A stretch of DNA of 64,000 nucleotides from an uncultured Massilia sp. Lineage in GTDB: Bacteria > Pseudomonadota > Gammaproteobacteria > Burkholderiales > Burkholderiaceae. Location: contig CAMPHU010000001.1 of the NCBI GenBank assembly GCA_946886065.1, positions 1-64,000 of the forward strand, in the 5' to 3' direction. Each line of letters begins with the position of its first letter. The stretch's first letter is position 1. Positions 1 through 8,600 of the stretch are shown piece after piece. Position numbers and translations under genes: made by a program. The notes under the pieces were generated by a model, which saw only the letters and a list, made by a program, of their open reading frames with translations, was not told the DNA's origin and did not search any database.

Positions 1-1708
1 GCAGGATCGCGCCTTCGGCCACGTCGTAGAAGCGGCAGATCAGGTTGACCAGGGTCGACTTGCCGGAACCGCTGTGGCCCACCAGGCCGACCATCTCGCC
101 CGCCTTGATCTTGAGCGAGATGCCGCGGTTGACCGCGCGGTTACCGTAGCGGAAACCGACTTCGCGCAGCTCGATCTCGCCGGCTACCCGGTCCACCTTC
201 ACCGGATTGACCGGGTCCGGCACGCTCGACACGTGGTCGAGGATGTCGAAGATACGCTTGGCGGCCGAGGCCGACTTTTGCGTCACCGAGACGATGCGGC
301 TCATGGAATCGAGCTTGACGTAGAAGCGGCCGCTGTAGGCGATGAAGGCCGTCAGGGTGCCCACCGTGATGTCGCCGCGCGAGACCTGCCAGATGCCGAA
401 GCACCAGATCACCAGCAGGCCGATCTCGGTCAGCAGCGAGACGGTCGGCGAGAACAGCGACCAGACCTTGTTCAGCTTGTCGTTGACGGCCAGGTTGTGC
501 CTGTTGGCTTCGCGGAAGCGGGCGGCTTCGCGCTTTTCCTGGGCGAAGGCCTTGACCACCCGGATGCCGGGAATGGTATCGGCCAGCACGTTGGTGACCT
601 CGCCCCAGACCCGGTCGATCTTCTCGAAGCCGGTGCGCAGCCTGTCGCGCACCACGTGGATCATCCAGGCGATGAAAGGCAGCGGCACGAGCGTGACCAG
701 CGCCAGCCAGGGATTCATGCTGAACAGGATCACGCCGGTCATGATGATCAGGAGGACGTCCGACAGGAAGTCGAGCAGGTGCAGCGACAGGAAGACACTG
801 ATCCGGTCCGAACCGCTGCCGATGCGCGACATCAGGTCGCCGGTGCGCTTGCCGCCGAAGTATTCGAGCGACAGCCGCAGCAGGTGTTCATAGGTGGTCG
901 AGCGCAGGTCGGCGCTGATGCGCTCGGAAGCCAGCGCCAGCACGTAGGTCTTGCCCCAGCCCAGCGCCCAGGCCAGCATCGCCGCCCCGAACAGGCCGCC
1001 CATATATAAATAGACGAGCGAAGTGTCGATGGTCTGGCCGTTTTGATAAGGAATCAAGACCTTGTCCATCAGCGGCTTGGTCAGGTAAGGCGGGATCATG
1101 TGCGCGCCGGTCGAACCGAGCATCAGCAGGAAGCCGACGAGCAGCTGGCCTTTATACGGCCTGGCGAAGCGCCACAGGCGGAACAGGGTCCAGGTGGACG
1201 GCGGGGTGTGCAGCACCTTTTCGCAGATCGGGCAGTCTTCCTGGTCCGGCTCCAGCGGGGCCTTGCAACTTGGACAAGTATGCTGCTCCGGCGGCTGCAC
1301 CGGGATGCCGGTGACCACGCTCTCGACCTGGTCCTTGAACTGGTCCACCACGCGGATCGCCTGCAGGTTCTGCCCCAGGGTGAAGCGCCAGGAGGCCAGC
1401 AAGGCATGCTCGTCCACCAGTTCCAGGTGGCCGACGCCGGCGTGGTCATGGTGGCGCAGTTCCAGGCCGGCGCGCAGCGGCCAGTCGCGCCAGGCGCTGT
1501 CGCCCGGGGCGCGGGCCAGCAGGCGGTGGCTGGTCACCACGACCAGCCCCTTCACGAAACGTAATTTCGCGTCGAGGTCAACCTCCACGCTGCTTAAAAC
1601 GTTTTCCCCTGGTGCAAGCTGTTTCGCGACGTCACTTTGCCAGCGTTCGGGCAAAAAACTGGCGGCTACCGCCAGCGACGACGGACTAGCAAGTTGTTGA
1701 GTTGTCAT
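1..1708 (-). CDS. ABC transporter, fused permease/ATPase, next to cyanophycin genes (3' end outside window)
   Basis: Half-transporter of the exporter (MsbA-like) type. From the ATG at 1708, the first ~185 residues form a soluble domain with a four-cysteine zinc ribbon (CPSC at 145-148, CPIC at 159-162). A six-helix membrane domain follows from about residue 189, and then an ATPase domain whose Walker A (GHSGSGKST) is at residues 544-552. The remainder, with signature motif and Walker B, lies left of the window. It is divergent from the two cyanophycin synthetase genes. An exporter of this kind is repeatedly found beside cphA in betaproteobacteria, so a link to cyanophycin metabolism is likely, but its substrate is unknown. 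The N-terminal zinc-ribbon domain is unusual for an MsbA-like protein. Confidence 0.85.
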   Translation of the reverse strand, partial: MTTQQLASPSSLAVAASFLPERWQSDVAKQLAPGENVLSSVEVDLDAKLRFVKGLVVVTSHRLLARAPGDSAWRDWPLRAGLELRHHDHAGVGHLELVDEHALLASWRFTLGQNLQAIRVVDQFKDQVESVVTGIPVQPPEQHTCPSCKAPLEPDQEDCPICEKVLHTPPSTWTLFRLWRFARPYKGQLLVGFLLMLGSTGAHMIPPYLTKPLMDKVLIPYQNGQTIDTSLVYLYMGGLFGAAMLAWALGWGKTYVLALASERISADLRSTTYEHLLRLSLEYFGGKRTGDLMSRIGSGSDRISVFLSLHLLDFLSDVLLIIMTGVILFSMNPWLALVTLVPLPFIAWMIHVVRDRLRTGFEKIDRVWGEVTNVLADTIPGIRVVKAFAQEKREAARFREANRHNLAVNDKLNKVWSLFSPTVSLLTEIGLLVIWCFGIWQVSRGDITVGTLTAFIAYSGRFYVKLDSMSRIVSVTQKSASAAKRIFDILDHVSSVPDPVNPVKVDRVAGEIELREVGFRYGNRAVNRGISLKIKAGEMVGLVGHSGSGKSTLVNLICRFYDVAEGAIL

Positions 1709-2004
1709 GTATTGCGCCCGGTGACAGGCAAAAGTTCTGGAGGGATGAGCAAGGCAGCCGGCTCGGCAAGCACAAAAGGGCTGCTAACAGCACCGCTGCG
1801 TGAAACGCTCCACAGAGCGACTTAACGTTCTCGTCTATCCTTTGGATGACAAAGGGCGATGCTGGCAGAAAATGATGCGGCACGGTAAGCTCCGTTCCCC
1901 TCAAGTATACATGATGCATGTTGCGGAAAGTCCCCGCGGCAGGCGTCGACGATAAGGTAATCGTCCAGGTGAGCAAACGGACACGTGGACATAGACATTG
2001 CTAA
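1709..2004. promoter_or_regulatory. Divergent control region between ABC transporter and cphA'
   Basis: About 296 bases separate the two start codons. The region is less GC-rich than its flanks and must hold both promoters. I could not assign a confident -35/-10 pair for either direction, and no clear Shine-Dalgarno precedes the cphA' ATG. A short imperfect palindrome (tacatgatgcatgt) lies around 1908-1921. No gene is seen. Confidence 0.4.
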
Positions 2005-4182
2005 ATGAACAAGAAGAACGACATCAAGTTTCTCCGCGTCAGCTACCTGCGCGGTCCGAACATCTGGACTTACCGCCCGGTGATCGAGGCATGGCTCGAC
2101 ATCGGCGAGCTTGAAGACTTTCCCTCGAACACCCTGCCCGGCTTCACCGAACGCCTGACCGCCTGGCTGCCGGGCCTGGTCGAGCACCATTGCGGCGTCG
2201 GCCACCGCGGCGGCTTCATCGAGCGCCTGAACGACGGCACCTGGGCCGGCCACATCCTCGAGCACATCGTGCTCGAGCTGCAGAACCTGGCCGGCATGAA
2301 GACCGGCTTCGGCAAGACCCGCTCCACCGGCGAGCACGGCATCTACAAGATGGCCTTCCGCACCCGCGACGAACTCGTCGGCCGCGCCGCCCTCGACGCC
2401 GGCCATGCCCTGATGATGGCCGCGATCAACGACACGCCCTTCGACCTGCCCGCCACCGTGGCCCACCTGACCGACCTGGTGGACCGCTATTGCCTTGGCC
2501 CGTCGACCGCGCACATCGTCGATGCCGCCACCGACCGCAAGATCCCGTCGATCCGCCTCACCGAAGGCAACCTGGTGCAGCTCGGCCACGGCGCCGCGCA
2601 GCGCCGCATCTGGACCGCCGAGACCGACCGCACCAGCGCCATCGGCGAAGGCATCGCCAGCGACAAGGACCTGACCAAGACCCTGCTGTCCTCCTGCGGC
2701 GTGCCGGTGCCGGAAGGCTCGATCGCGCGCAGCCCGGAAGACGCCTGGGACGAAGCCCGGGACATCGGCCTGCCGGTGGCCGTCAAGCCGATCGACGGCA
2801 ACCACGGCCGCGGCGTCTCGCTCAACCTGATGACCGAGGCCGACGTCAAGGCCGCCTATGAAATCGCGGCCGTCGAAGGCGACAGCAAGTCGGTGCTGGT
2901 CGAGCGCTTCATCCCGGGCAACGAGCACCGCCTGCTGGTGGTGGGCCGCAAGGTGGTCGCCGCTGCCAGGGGCGAATCGCTGTGGGTGACCGGCGACGGC
3001 AAGCAGACCGTGACCGAGCTGTGCGAATCCCAGATCAACATCGACCCGCGCCGCGGCGAAAGCGAAGAGCACCCGCTCGGCCTGGTCAAGCCGGCCGAAA
3101 GCGGAGAGATCCTGCTCGACCTGAAGCGCCAGGGCCTGGCGCCGGACTCGGTGCCGCAAGCCGGCCAGAAGGTCCTGATCCAGCTGAACGGCAACGTCGC
3201 CGACGACGTCACCGACCTGGTGCACCCGGAAGTCGCGCATGCCGCGGCGCTGGCCGCGCGCGTGGTCGGCCTCGACATCGCCGGCATCGACCTGGTGTGC
3301 GAAGACATTTCGCGCCCGCTCGCCGAGCAGCGCGGCGCCATCATCGAAGTCAATTCCAGCCCGGGCCTGCTGGCCCACATCAAGCCGGCCAGCGGCCAGC
3401 CGCGCAACGTCGGCCAGGCCATCGTCGACCACCTGTTCGGGCCGAACGAGAATGGCCGCATCCCGGTCGTGGGCGTCACCGGCACCCTGGGCACCAGCCT
3501 GATCGCACGCCTGATCGGCTGCCTGGTCCACATCACCGGCAAGCACGTGGGCGTGGCCAACGGCGAAGGCCTGTACCTGGACGCGCGCGAAGTCTCGCAC
3601 CGCGACTCCACCGGCGTCGAAGCGGGCCAGCGCCTGCTCATCAACCGCACCGTGCAGACCGCCGTGTTCGAATCGAACGCGCGCTCGATCCTGCTTGAGG
3701 GCCTGCCTTACGACCGCTGCACCGTGGGCGTGGTGACCGACATGGAAGGACTCGATGACGTGGCCGAGTTCTACATCCGCGACGAAGAGGCGATGCGCAA
3801 CGTGATCCGCAGCCAGGTCGACGTGATCCTGCCGGAAGGCGCGGCCGTGCTGAACGCCGCCAACGAGCGCGTTGCCGCCCTGGCCGAGCTGAGCGACGGC
3901 CGCGTGATCTTCTACGCGCTGGACGAGCACAACGCCGTCATGGCCGAACACCGCGCCAGGGGCGAGCGCGTCGTGTTCGCGCGCGACGGCCGCATCGTGC
4001 TGGCGGAAGGCCAGAACGAGATGCCGCTGCTGGAGCTGGCGAAGATGAAACCCGCAACCGTCAGGCACCCGGAAAACGTGCTGGCGGCGGTGGCGGCGGC
4101 CTGGGCGCTGGATGTGCCTTCGGACCTGATTTGCGGCGGCCTGCGTGCGTTCGACGCGACCCCGAAGAAAGCAAACAATTAA
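2005..4182 (+). CDS. cphA': Truncated cyanophycin synthetase paralogue CphA'
   Basis: A 725-residue relative of the downstream CphA. The N-terminal domain and the ATP-grasp domain look intact, with KPIDGNHGRGV near residue 257 and EVNSSPG near 449. The Mur-ligase-like part is degenerate: where CphA has the P-loop TGTNGKTT, this protein reads TGTLGTSL (492-499), so the ATP-binding lysine is lost. The protein then ends before the Mur-ligase C-terminal domain. It should therefore keep only one of the two ATP-dependent ligation sites. The truncated cyanobacterial CphA2 polymerises beta-Asp-Arg dipeptides; a similar recycling role is a reasonable inference here, not shown. The start ATG is at 2005. 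cphA follows after 82 bases. Confidence 0.9.
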   Translation: MNKKNDIKFLRVSYLRGPNIWTYRPVIEAWLDIGELEDFPSNTLPGFTERLTAWLPGLVEHHCGVGHRGGFIERLNDGTWAGHILEHIVLELQNLAGMKTGFGKTRSTGEHGIYKMAFRTRDELVGRAALDAGHALMMAAINDTPFDLPATVAHLTDLVDRYCLGPSTAHIVDAATDRKIPSIRLTEGNLVQLGHGAAQRRIWTAETDRTSAIGEGIASDKDLTKTLLSSCGVPVPEGSIARSPEDAWDEARDIGLPVAVKPIDGNHGRGVSLNLMTEADVKAAYEIAAVEGDSKSVLVERFIPGNEHRLLVVGRKVVAAARGESLWVTGDGKQTVTELCESQINIDPRRGESEEHPLGLVKPAESGEILLDLKRQGLAPDSVPQAGQKVLIQLNGNVADDVTDLVHPEVAHAAALAARVVGLDIAGIDLVCEDISRPLAEQRGAIIEVNSSPGLLAHIKPASGQPRNVGQAIVDHLFGPNENGRIPVVGVTGTLGTSLIARLIGCLVHITGKHVGVANGEGLYLDAREVSHRDSTGVEAGQRLLINRTVQTAVFESNARSILLEGLPYDRCTVGVVTDMEGLDDVAEFYIRDEEAMRNVIRSQVDVILPEGAAVLNAANERVAALAELSDGRVIFYALDEHNAVMAEHRARGERVVFARDGRIVLAEGQNEMPLLELAKMKPATVRHPENVLAAVAAAWALDVPSDLICGGLRAFDATPKKANN

Positions 4183-4191
4183 TATTGATGC

Positions 4192-4211
4192 GGCCCGGCA
4201 GGCGCCGGGCC
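4192..4211 (+). other. GC-rich hairpin between cphA' and cphA
   Basis: A perfect 8-bp stem (ggcccggc / gccgggcc) with a 4-base loop lies just after the cphA' stop. It has no T-tract, so it is more likely an mRNA-stability or attenuation element than a full terminator. It could uncouple the levels of the two synthetases. Confidence 0.5.
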
Positions 4212-4264
4212 CTGGTGTCCGCCTTTGCCCTGGCTTAGGCGGCCCGCGAAAGGACTGACGGTTT

Positions 4265-6847
4265 ATGGAAGTATCACGCGTACGGGCCCTGCGTGGCCCC
4301 AACCTCTGGAGCCACCACACTTCGGTCGAGGCGATTGTTTCTTGCTCCCCCGACGAGGAATCGATCGGCGCCCTGCCCGATTTCGAAAACCGCCTGCGCA
4401 CGCGCTTCCCGCGGATCGGCCAGCTGCAGCCGATGGGCCACGACGACACCGTCCCGATGGCCCAGGTGCTGGAGCACGCGGCCCTGGCCCTGCAGGCCGA
4501 AGCCGGCTGCCCGGTGACCTTCAGCCGCACCACCGCCACGCTCGAGCGCGGCATCTACCAGGTGGTGGTCGAGTACAGCGAGGAAGACGTCGGCCGCCTG
4601 GCCCTCGAACTGGCCCAGGAACTGATCAAGGCCACCGTCGAGGACCAGCCCTTCGACCTGGCCGGCGCGCTGGCGCGCCTGCGCGAGCTGGACGAGGACG
4701 TGCGCCTCGGCCCGTCGACCGGTTCGATCGTGCAGGCCGCCGTGGCCCGCAACATTCCCTTCCGCCGCCTCACCGAAGGCAGCCTGGTCATGTTCGGCTG
4801 GGGCAGCCGCCAGCGCCGCATCCAGGCCGCCGAGATCGACGCCACCGGCGCCATCGCCGAATCGATCGCGCAAGACAAGGAACTGACCAAGAAGCTGCTG
4901 GACGCCGCCGGCGTGCCGGTGCCGCATGGCCGCACCGTGACCGACCCGGACGACGCCTGGGCCGCCGCCCAGGAGATCGGCCTGCCGGTCGTGATCAAGC
5001 CCAAGGATGGCAACCAGGGCAAGGGCGTGACCGTCAACGTCACCACCAAGGAACAGCTGACCGCCGGCTTCCACGCGGCCTCGGAGTTCCGTGACGACAT
5101 CATGGTCGAGCGCTACCTGCCGGGCCACGACTACCGCCTGCTGGTCATCGGCGACAAGCTGGTGGCCGCCGCGCGCCGCGATCCGCCGCAAGTGGTGGGC
5201 GACGGCAAGCAGACCGTGCGCCAGCTGGTGGAACAGGTCAACCTGGACCCGCGCCGCGGCGACGGCCACGCCACCTCGCTGACCAAGATCCGCTTCGACG
5301 ACATCGCCCTGGCGACCCTGGCCAAGCAGGGCCTGAACGCGGACACGGTGCCGGCAGTGGGCCAGCGCGTGGTCCTGCGCAACAACGCCAACCTGTCGAC
5401 CGGCGGCTCGGCCACCGACGTCACCGACGACGTGCACCCGGAAGTCGCGGCGCGCGCGATTGCCGCCGCCCACATGGTCGGCCTGGACATCTGCGGCGTC
5501 GACCTGGTGTGCGACAGCGTGCTCAAGCCCATCGAGGAACTCCACGGCGGCATCGTCGAAGTCAACGCCGCGCCGGGCCTGCGCATGCACCTGTCGCCCT
5601 CGTTCGGCAAGAGCCGCCCGATCGGCGAAGCCATCATGGACACGCTGTACGCCCCCGGCGACGACGGCCGCATCCCGGTGGTGGCCGTGACCGGCACCAA
5701 CGGCAAGACCACCACCGTGCGCCTGATCGCCCACCTGCTCACCGCATCGGGCCTGCGCACCGGCATGACCAACACCGACGGCGTCTACATCGAAGGACGC
5801 CGCATCGACAGCGGCGACTGCAGCGGTCCTCGCAGCGCGCGCAACGTGCTGCTGCACCCGGACGTGGACGCGGCCGTGTTCGAGACCGCGCGCGGCGGCC
5901 TGCTGCGCGAAGGCCTCGCTTTCGACCGCTGCCAGGTGGCGGTGGTGACCAACATCGGCGCGGGCGACCACCTGGGCCTGAACTACATCACCACGCTGGA
6001 GGACCTGGCGGTGCTCAAGCGCGTGATCGTGCAGAACGTGCTTGAGACCGGCATGGCCGTGCTCAACGCCGCCGACCCGGTGGTGGCCGCGATGGCCGAA
6101 GTCACCCGCGGCGACGTGACCTTCTTCGCCCAGGACGTCTTTAATCCGATCCTGTCGATGCACCGCGCCCAGGGCCGCCGCGTCGTCTTCGTCGAAGACG
6201 GCCACCTGGTCTGCGCCCGGGGCAAGCAGGAAGAACGCATTCCGCTGAACGAAGTGCCGATCACCCGCAACGGCACGGTCGGCTTCCAGGTCGAGAACGT
6301 GATGGCCTCGGTGGCCGCCGCCTGGGCGGTGGGCACCTCGTGGGCATCGATCCGCGGCGGCCTGAAGACCTTTGTCGGCGAAAGCGACAACGCGCCGGGC
6401 CGCTTCAACGTGTTCGACTACAAGGGCGCGACCGTGATCGCCGACTACGGCCACAACCCGGACGCCATCGCCGCGCTGAGCGCCGCCGTGCAGGGCATGC
6501 CGGCCAAGCGCCGCTCGGTGGTGATCAGCGGCGCCGGCGACCGCCGCGACCAGGACATCACGCAGCAGACCGAAATCCTGGGCAAGGTGTTCGACGATGT
6601 GCTGCTGTACCAGGACCAGTGCCAGCGCGGCCGCGCCGACGGCGAAGTGCTCGCCCTGCTGCGCAAGGGCCTGGACGGCGCCACCCGCACCAGCCACGTC
6701 GAGGAAATCAATGGCGAATTCGTCGCCATCGACCGCGCGCTGGAGCGCCTGCAGGCGGGCGACCTGTGCCTGATCCTGATCGACCAGGTGGACGAAGCGC
6801 TGGCCCACATCGCCAAGCGCATCGCGGAGTCGCAGCAGGCCGCCTGA
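4265..6847 (+). CDS. cphA: Cyanophycin synthetase
   Basis: Makes cyanophycin, a polyaspartate chain with arginine side branches, in the cytoplasm from Asp, Arg and ATP without a ribosome. The 860-residue length fits full CphA. In order: an N-terminal domain, an ATP-grasp domain (KPKDGNQGKGV near 245, EVNAAPG near 435) and a Mur-ligase module with an intact P-loop (TGTNGKTT at 476-483) and a C-terminal domain (ADYGHNPDA near 727). Start ATG at 4265 with a GAAAGGA-type ribosome site upstream. It lies behind cphA' on the same strand. The organism therefore probably stores nitrogen and carbon as cyanophycin granules; no cyanophycinase gene is in the window. Confidence 0.96.
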   Translation: MEVSRVRALRGPNLWSHHTSVEAIVSCSPDEESIGALPDFENRLRTRFPRIGQLQPMGHDDTVPMAQVLEHAALALQAEAGCPVTFSRTTATLERGIYQVVVEYSEEDVGRLALELAQELIKATVEDQPFDLAGALARLRELDEDVRLGPSTGSIVQAAVARNIPFRRLTEGSLVMFGWGSRQRRIQAAEIDATGAIAESIAQDKELTKKLLDAAGVPVPHGRTVTDPDDAWAAAQEIGLPVVIKPKDGNQGKGVTVNVTTKEQLTAGFHAASEFRDDIMVERYLPGHDYRLLVIGDKLVAAARRDPPQVVGDGKQTVRQLVEQVNLDPRRGDGHATSLTKIRFDDIALATLAKQGLNADTVPAVGQRVVLRNNANLSTGGSATDVTDDVHPEVAARAIAAAHMVGLDICGVDLVCDSVLKPIEELHGGIVEVNAAPGLRMHLSPSFGKSRPIGEAIMDTLYAPGDDGRIPVVAVTGTNGKTTTVRLIAHLLTASGLRTGMTNTDGVYIEGRRIDSGDCSGPRSARNVLLHPDVDAAVFETARGGLLREGLAFDRCQVAVVTNIGAGDHLGLNYITTLEDLAVLKRVIVQNVLETGMAVLNAADPVVAAMAEVTRGDVTFFAQDVFNPILSMHRAQGRRVVFVEDGHLVCARGKQEERIPLNEVPITRNGTVGFQVENVMASVAAAWAVGTSWASIRGGLKTFVGESDNAPGRFNVFDYKGATVIADYGHNPDAIAALSAAVQGMPAKRRSVVISGAGDRRDQDITQQTEILGKVFDDVLLYQDQCQRGRADGEVLALLRKGLDGATRTSHVEEINGEFVAIDRALERLQAGDLCLILIDQVDEALAHIAKRIAESQQAA

Positions 6848-6883
6848 TGGCTTTGACCAGGGCGGGTGGGTTATCCTAGCCGG

Positions 6884-7711
6884 ATGACCCATCCGTTCCT
6901 CCCTCCTCTCGGCCCGCGCATGCTGATGCGCGCGCTGTTCAAGCGTCCCGCGCATCGTGCCGATGCGGCCATCCAGGCCACTTACCTGCTCCCCGGTATC
7001 GACCTCGCCCACGTGCGGCGCTATCGGGCCGCATTCGGGTTCGAGGGCGAAGCCGTCCCCCTCACCTTCCTGTACCTGATCGCGCAGCGCGCCCAACTGG
7101 CCACGATGCTGGACCGTCCGGCGCCTTTCCGCATTCCGGGACTGATCCACGTCGAGAACGCGCTGGTCATGCACGGGCCTGTCGATCCCGCGCGGCCGCT
7201 GGCGATCACGACGAAGCTGGCCCTGCAGCCGCCCGCGCCGAACGGCGCCATCCACTGCCTGCTGGAGACGCAGGCCTTCGACGGCGAACGGCTGGCCTTC
7301 GTGTGCAGCAGCGATTACCTGGTCAAGCGCGGCGGCAAGTCCGGCGGCGGCGCATCGCCGCGGACGGAGCCCCCGGAGGGCAAGCCGCTGGGCCGGTGGA
7401 CGCTCGCGCGGGATGCCGGCAGGCGCTATGCAGCCTTGTCGGGCGACTGGAATCCGATCCACCTGTGGGCGTGGAGCGCGCGCCTGATGGGCATGCGCAC
7501 GCCGATCATCCACGGGGCGCACACGCTGGCGCAAGCCTGCGCGCTGCTGGAGAAGGAGGCGGGACGGCGCGTGACCTCGGTCTGGTGCCGCTTCCGCAGC
7601 CCGGTGCCGCTCGGCGCGGAAGTGAGCCTGATCGAAACAAACGCCCTTGGGGAATTCGCAGCCCTGTGCAAGGGCCGCGTGGCGATGGAAGGCCGCGCGG
7701 ACTTCGCCTAA
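6884..7711 (+). CDS. MaoC/hotdog-fold (R)-enoyl-CoA hydratase-like protein
   Basis: A 275-residue double-hotdog protein. The C-terminal half carries the hydratase-2 motif DWNPIHL (about residues 188-194), with the catalytic Asp and His, followed by the conserved IIHGAHTLA stretch. Proteins of this type hydrate trans-2-enoyl-CoA, often feeding fatty-acid oxidation or polyhydroxyalkanoate synthesis; the substrate here is not known. I prefer the ATG at 6884. A GTG at 6866 is in frame, but the extra six residues look like leader. A -10-like TATCCT lies only six bases before the ATG without a well-spaced -35. Its end overlaps the convergent PEP-CTERM gene by four bases. Confidence 0.8.
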   Translation: MTHPFLPPLGPRMLMRALFKRPAHRADAAIQATYLLPGIDLAHVRRYRAAFGFEGEAVPLTFLYLIAQRAQLATMLDRPAPFRIPGLIHVENALVMHGPVDPARPLAITTKLALQPPAPNGAIHCLLETQAFDGERLAFVCSSDYLVKRGGKSGGGASPRTEPPEGKPLGRWTLARDAGRRYAALSGDWNPIHLWAWSARLMGMRTPIIHGAHTLAQACALLEKEAGRRVTSVWCRFRSPVPLGAEVSLIETNALGEFAALCKGRVAMEGRADFA

Positions 7712-8355
7712 GCCAGGCGGCGGCGCAGCGCCGCCAGAGCGGCCAGCCCTGCTGCCAGCAGGCCCAGCGAGGCCGGTTCCGGCACCTGCGCCGGATCGCC
7801 ATCATGGTGCTCGCCTTCGAGCGAGACGATCAGTTGGGATGCATAGTATTCGAGCGGATCCTGGCGGCTGGTGTCGCCGATGCTCAGGGTCCAGCGGCCG
7901 AAAATGTCGAAATTGTCGAACGCGCTCAGGCTGCCGACCGGGCGGAAGGCGCCTGCCTGCACCTGCGGGCCGCGCACCGCGCCCTCGTCGTCGAAAGTGA
8001 GCGCCACCTGCCCCACGCCGGCGCTGCCCTGGGTGAAGGTGTTCTGGGTGACCAGGTCGACCGTGACGCCGCCGGGGCTGGTCAGGCGCAGGACGATTTC
8101 GTTTTCGTAGGGAGTGCCCTTGCCGACGCACTGGCCGCCGGCCGGCCCCAGCACCGGGTTGTCGCACTTGGCGAACGAGACCAGGATGTTCAGGTCGGCG
8201 ATGAGGCCGTGGGTCTGGACGTCCAGGTAACGCAGGCCGCTGCTGTTATCGAACAAGCCGTAGCTGCTGTCGGTGGCGATGACGCCAGCCTGCGCATGCG
8301 CCACACCGAAGACCAGCGTCAGTGCGCCGGCAATCTTGATGATGTTGCGTTTCAT
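7708..8355 (-). CDS. PEP-CTERM secreted protein with P-domain-like fold
   Basis: A 215-residue exported protein. It has a signal peptide (basic start, hydrophobic core, cleavage near AQAG at about 21-24) and a C-terminal exosortase sorting tail: the VPEPASLGLL motif, a transmembrane helix, then a basic end (LRRRLA). The body, with stretches such as FGRWTLSIGDTS and a following beta strand, resembles the proprotein-convertase P domain. PEP-CTERM proteins are sorted by EpsH-type exosortase in exopolysaccharide-producing Gram-negatives; the exosortase is not in this window. A GGGAG ribosome site precedes the ATG at 8355. The function of the body is unknown. Confidence 0.85.
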   Translation of the reverse strand: MKRNIIKIAGALTLVFGVAHAQAGVIATDSSYGLFDNSSGLRYLDVQTHGLIADLNILVSFAKCDNPVLGPAGGQCVGKGTPYENEIVLRLTSPGGVTVDLVTQNTFTQGSAGVGQVALTFDDEGAVRGPQVQAGAFRPVGSLSAFDNFDIFGRWTLSIGDTSRQDPLEYYASQLIVSLEGEHHDGDPAQVPEPASLGLLAAGLAALAALRRRLA

Positions 8356-8409
8356 GTGTTCTCCCTAGTCGATACCTGCTTGTAAGCAATAATCGCACCA
8401 ATCGAACGA

Positions 8410-8438
8410 AACCTAGAAAAATCAATAACTTGAATCAA
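8410..8438 (-). promoter_or_regulatory. Probable promoter of the PEP-CTERM gene
   Basis: Read on the minus strand, TTGATT (8438-8433) and TAGGTT (8415-8410) are separated by exactly 17 bases, about 55 bases before the start codon. The -10 is a weak match. Inferred from sequence only. Confidence 0.45.
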
Positions 8439-8600
8439 CATTAGTTTCGTAACAACAATGCAGTGTAAGGAAACCCGACATCCCGCATCCCGGCCTTGCG
8501 CAAACCGGCATGCGATTTTTGCAGCATCCGGCCGAGTCGAACGCGGTAAAATGGCAAGCCTTGGCTGCGCACCTGCCCCGCCGTACCGAATTCCGAAGAC

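Noticed and set aside
74..1564. Plus-strand frames at the left edge
   Set aside because: The minus strand encodes a convincing ABC transporter with Walker A and zinc ribbon through this region.
1822..4554. Very long minus-strand open frame over cphA'
   Set aside because: It mirrors the codon phase of cphA', has biased His/Ala/Gly/Val composition and no domain. It is a shadow of GC-rich coding DNA.
6849..6884. Leaderless promoter for the MaoC gene
   Set aside because: TATCCT sits near the ATG, but the best -35 (TTGACC) is only 13 bases away, so it is not a convincing promoter.
4274..7534. 1086-codon minus-strand open frame over cphA
   Set aside because: Antisense to an obvious CphA with all motifs; shadow composition.
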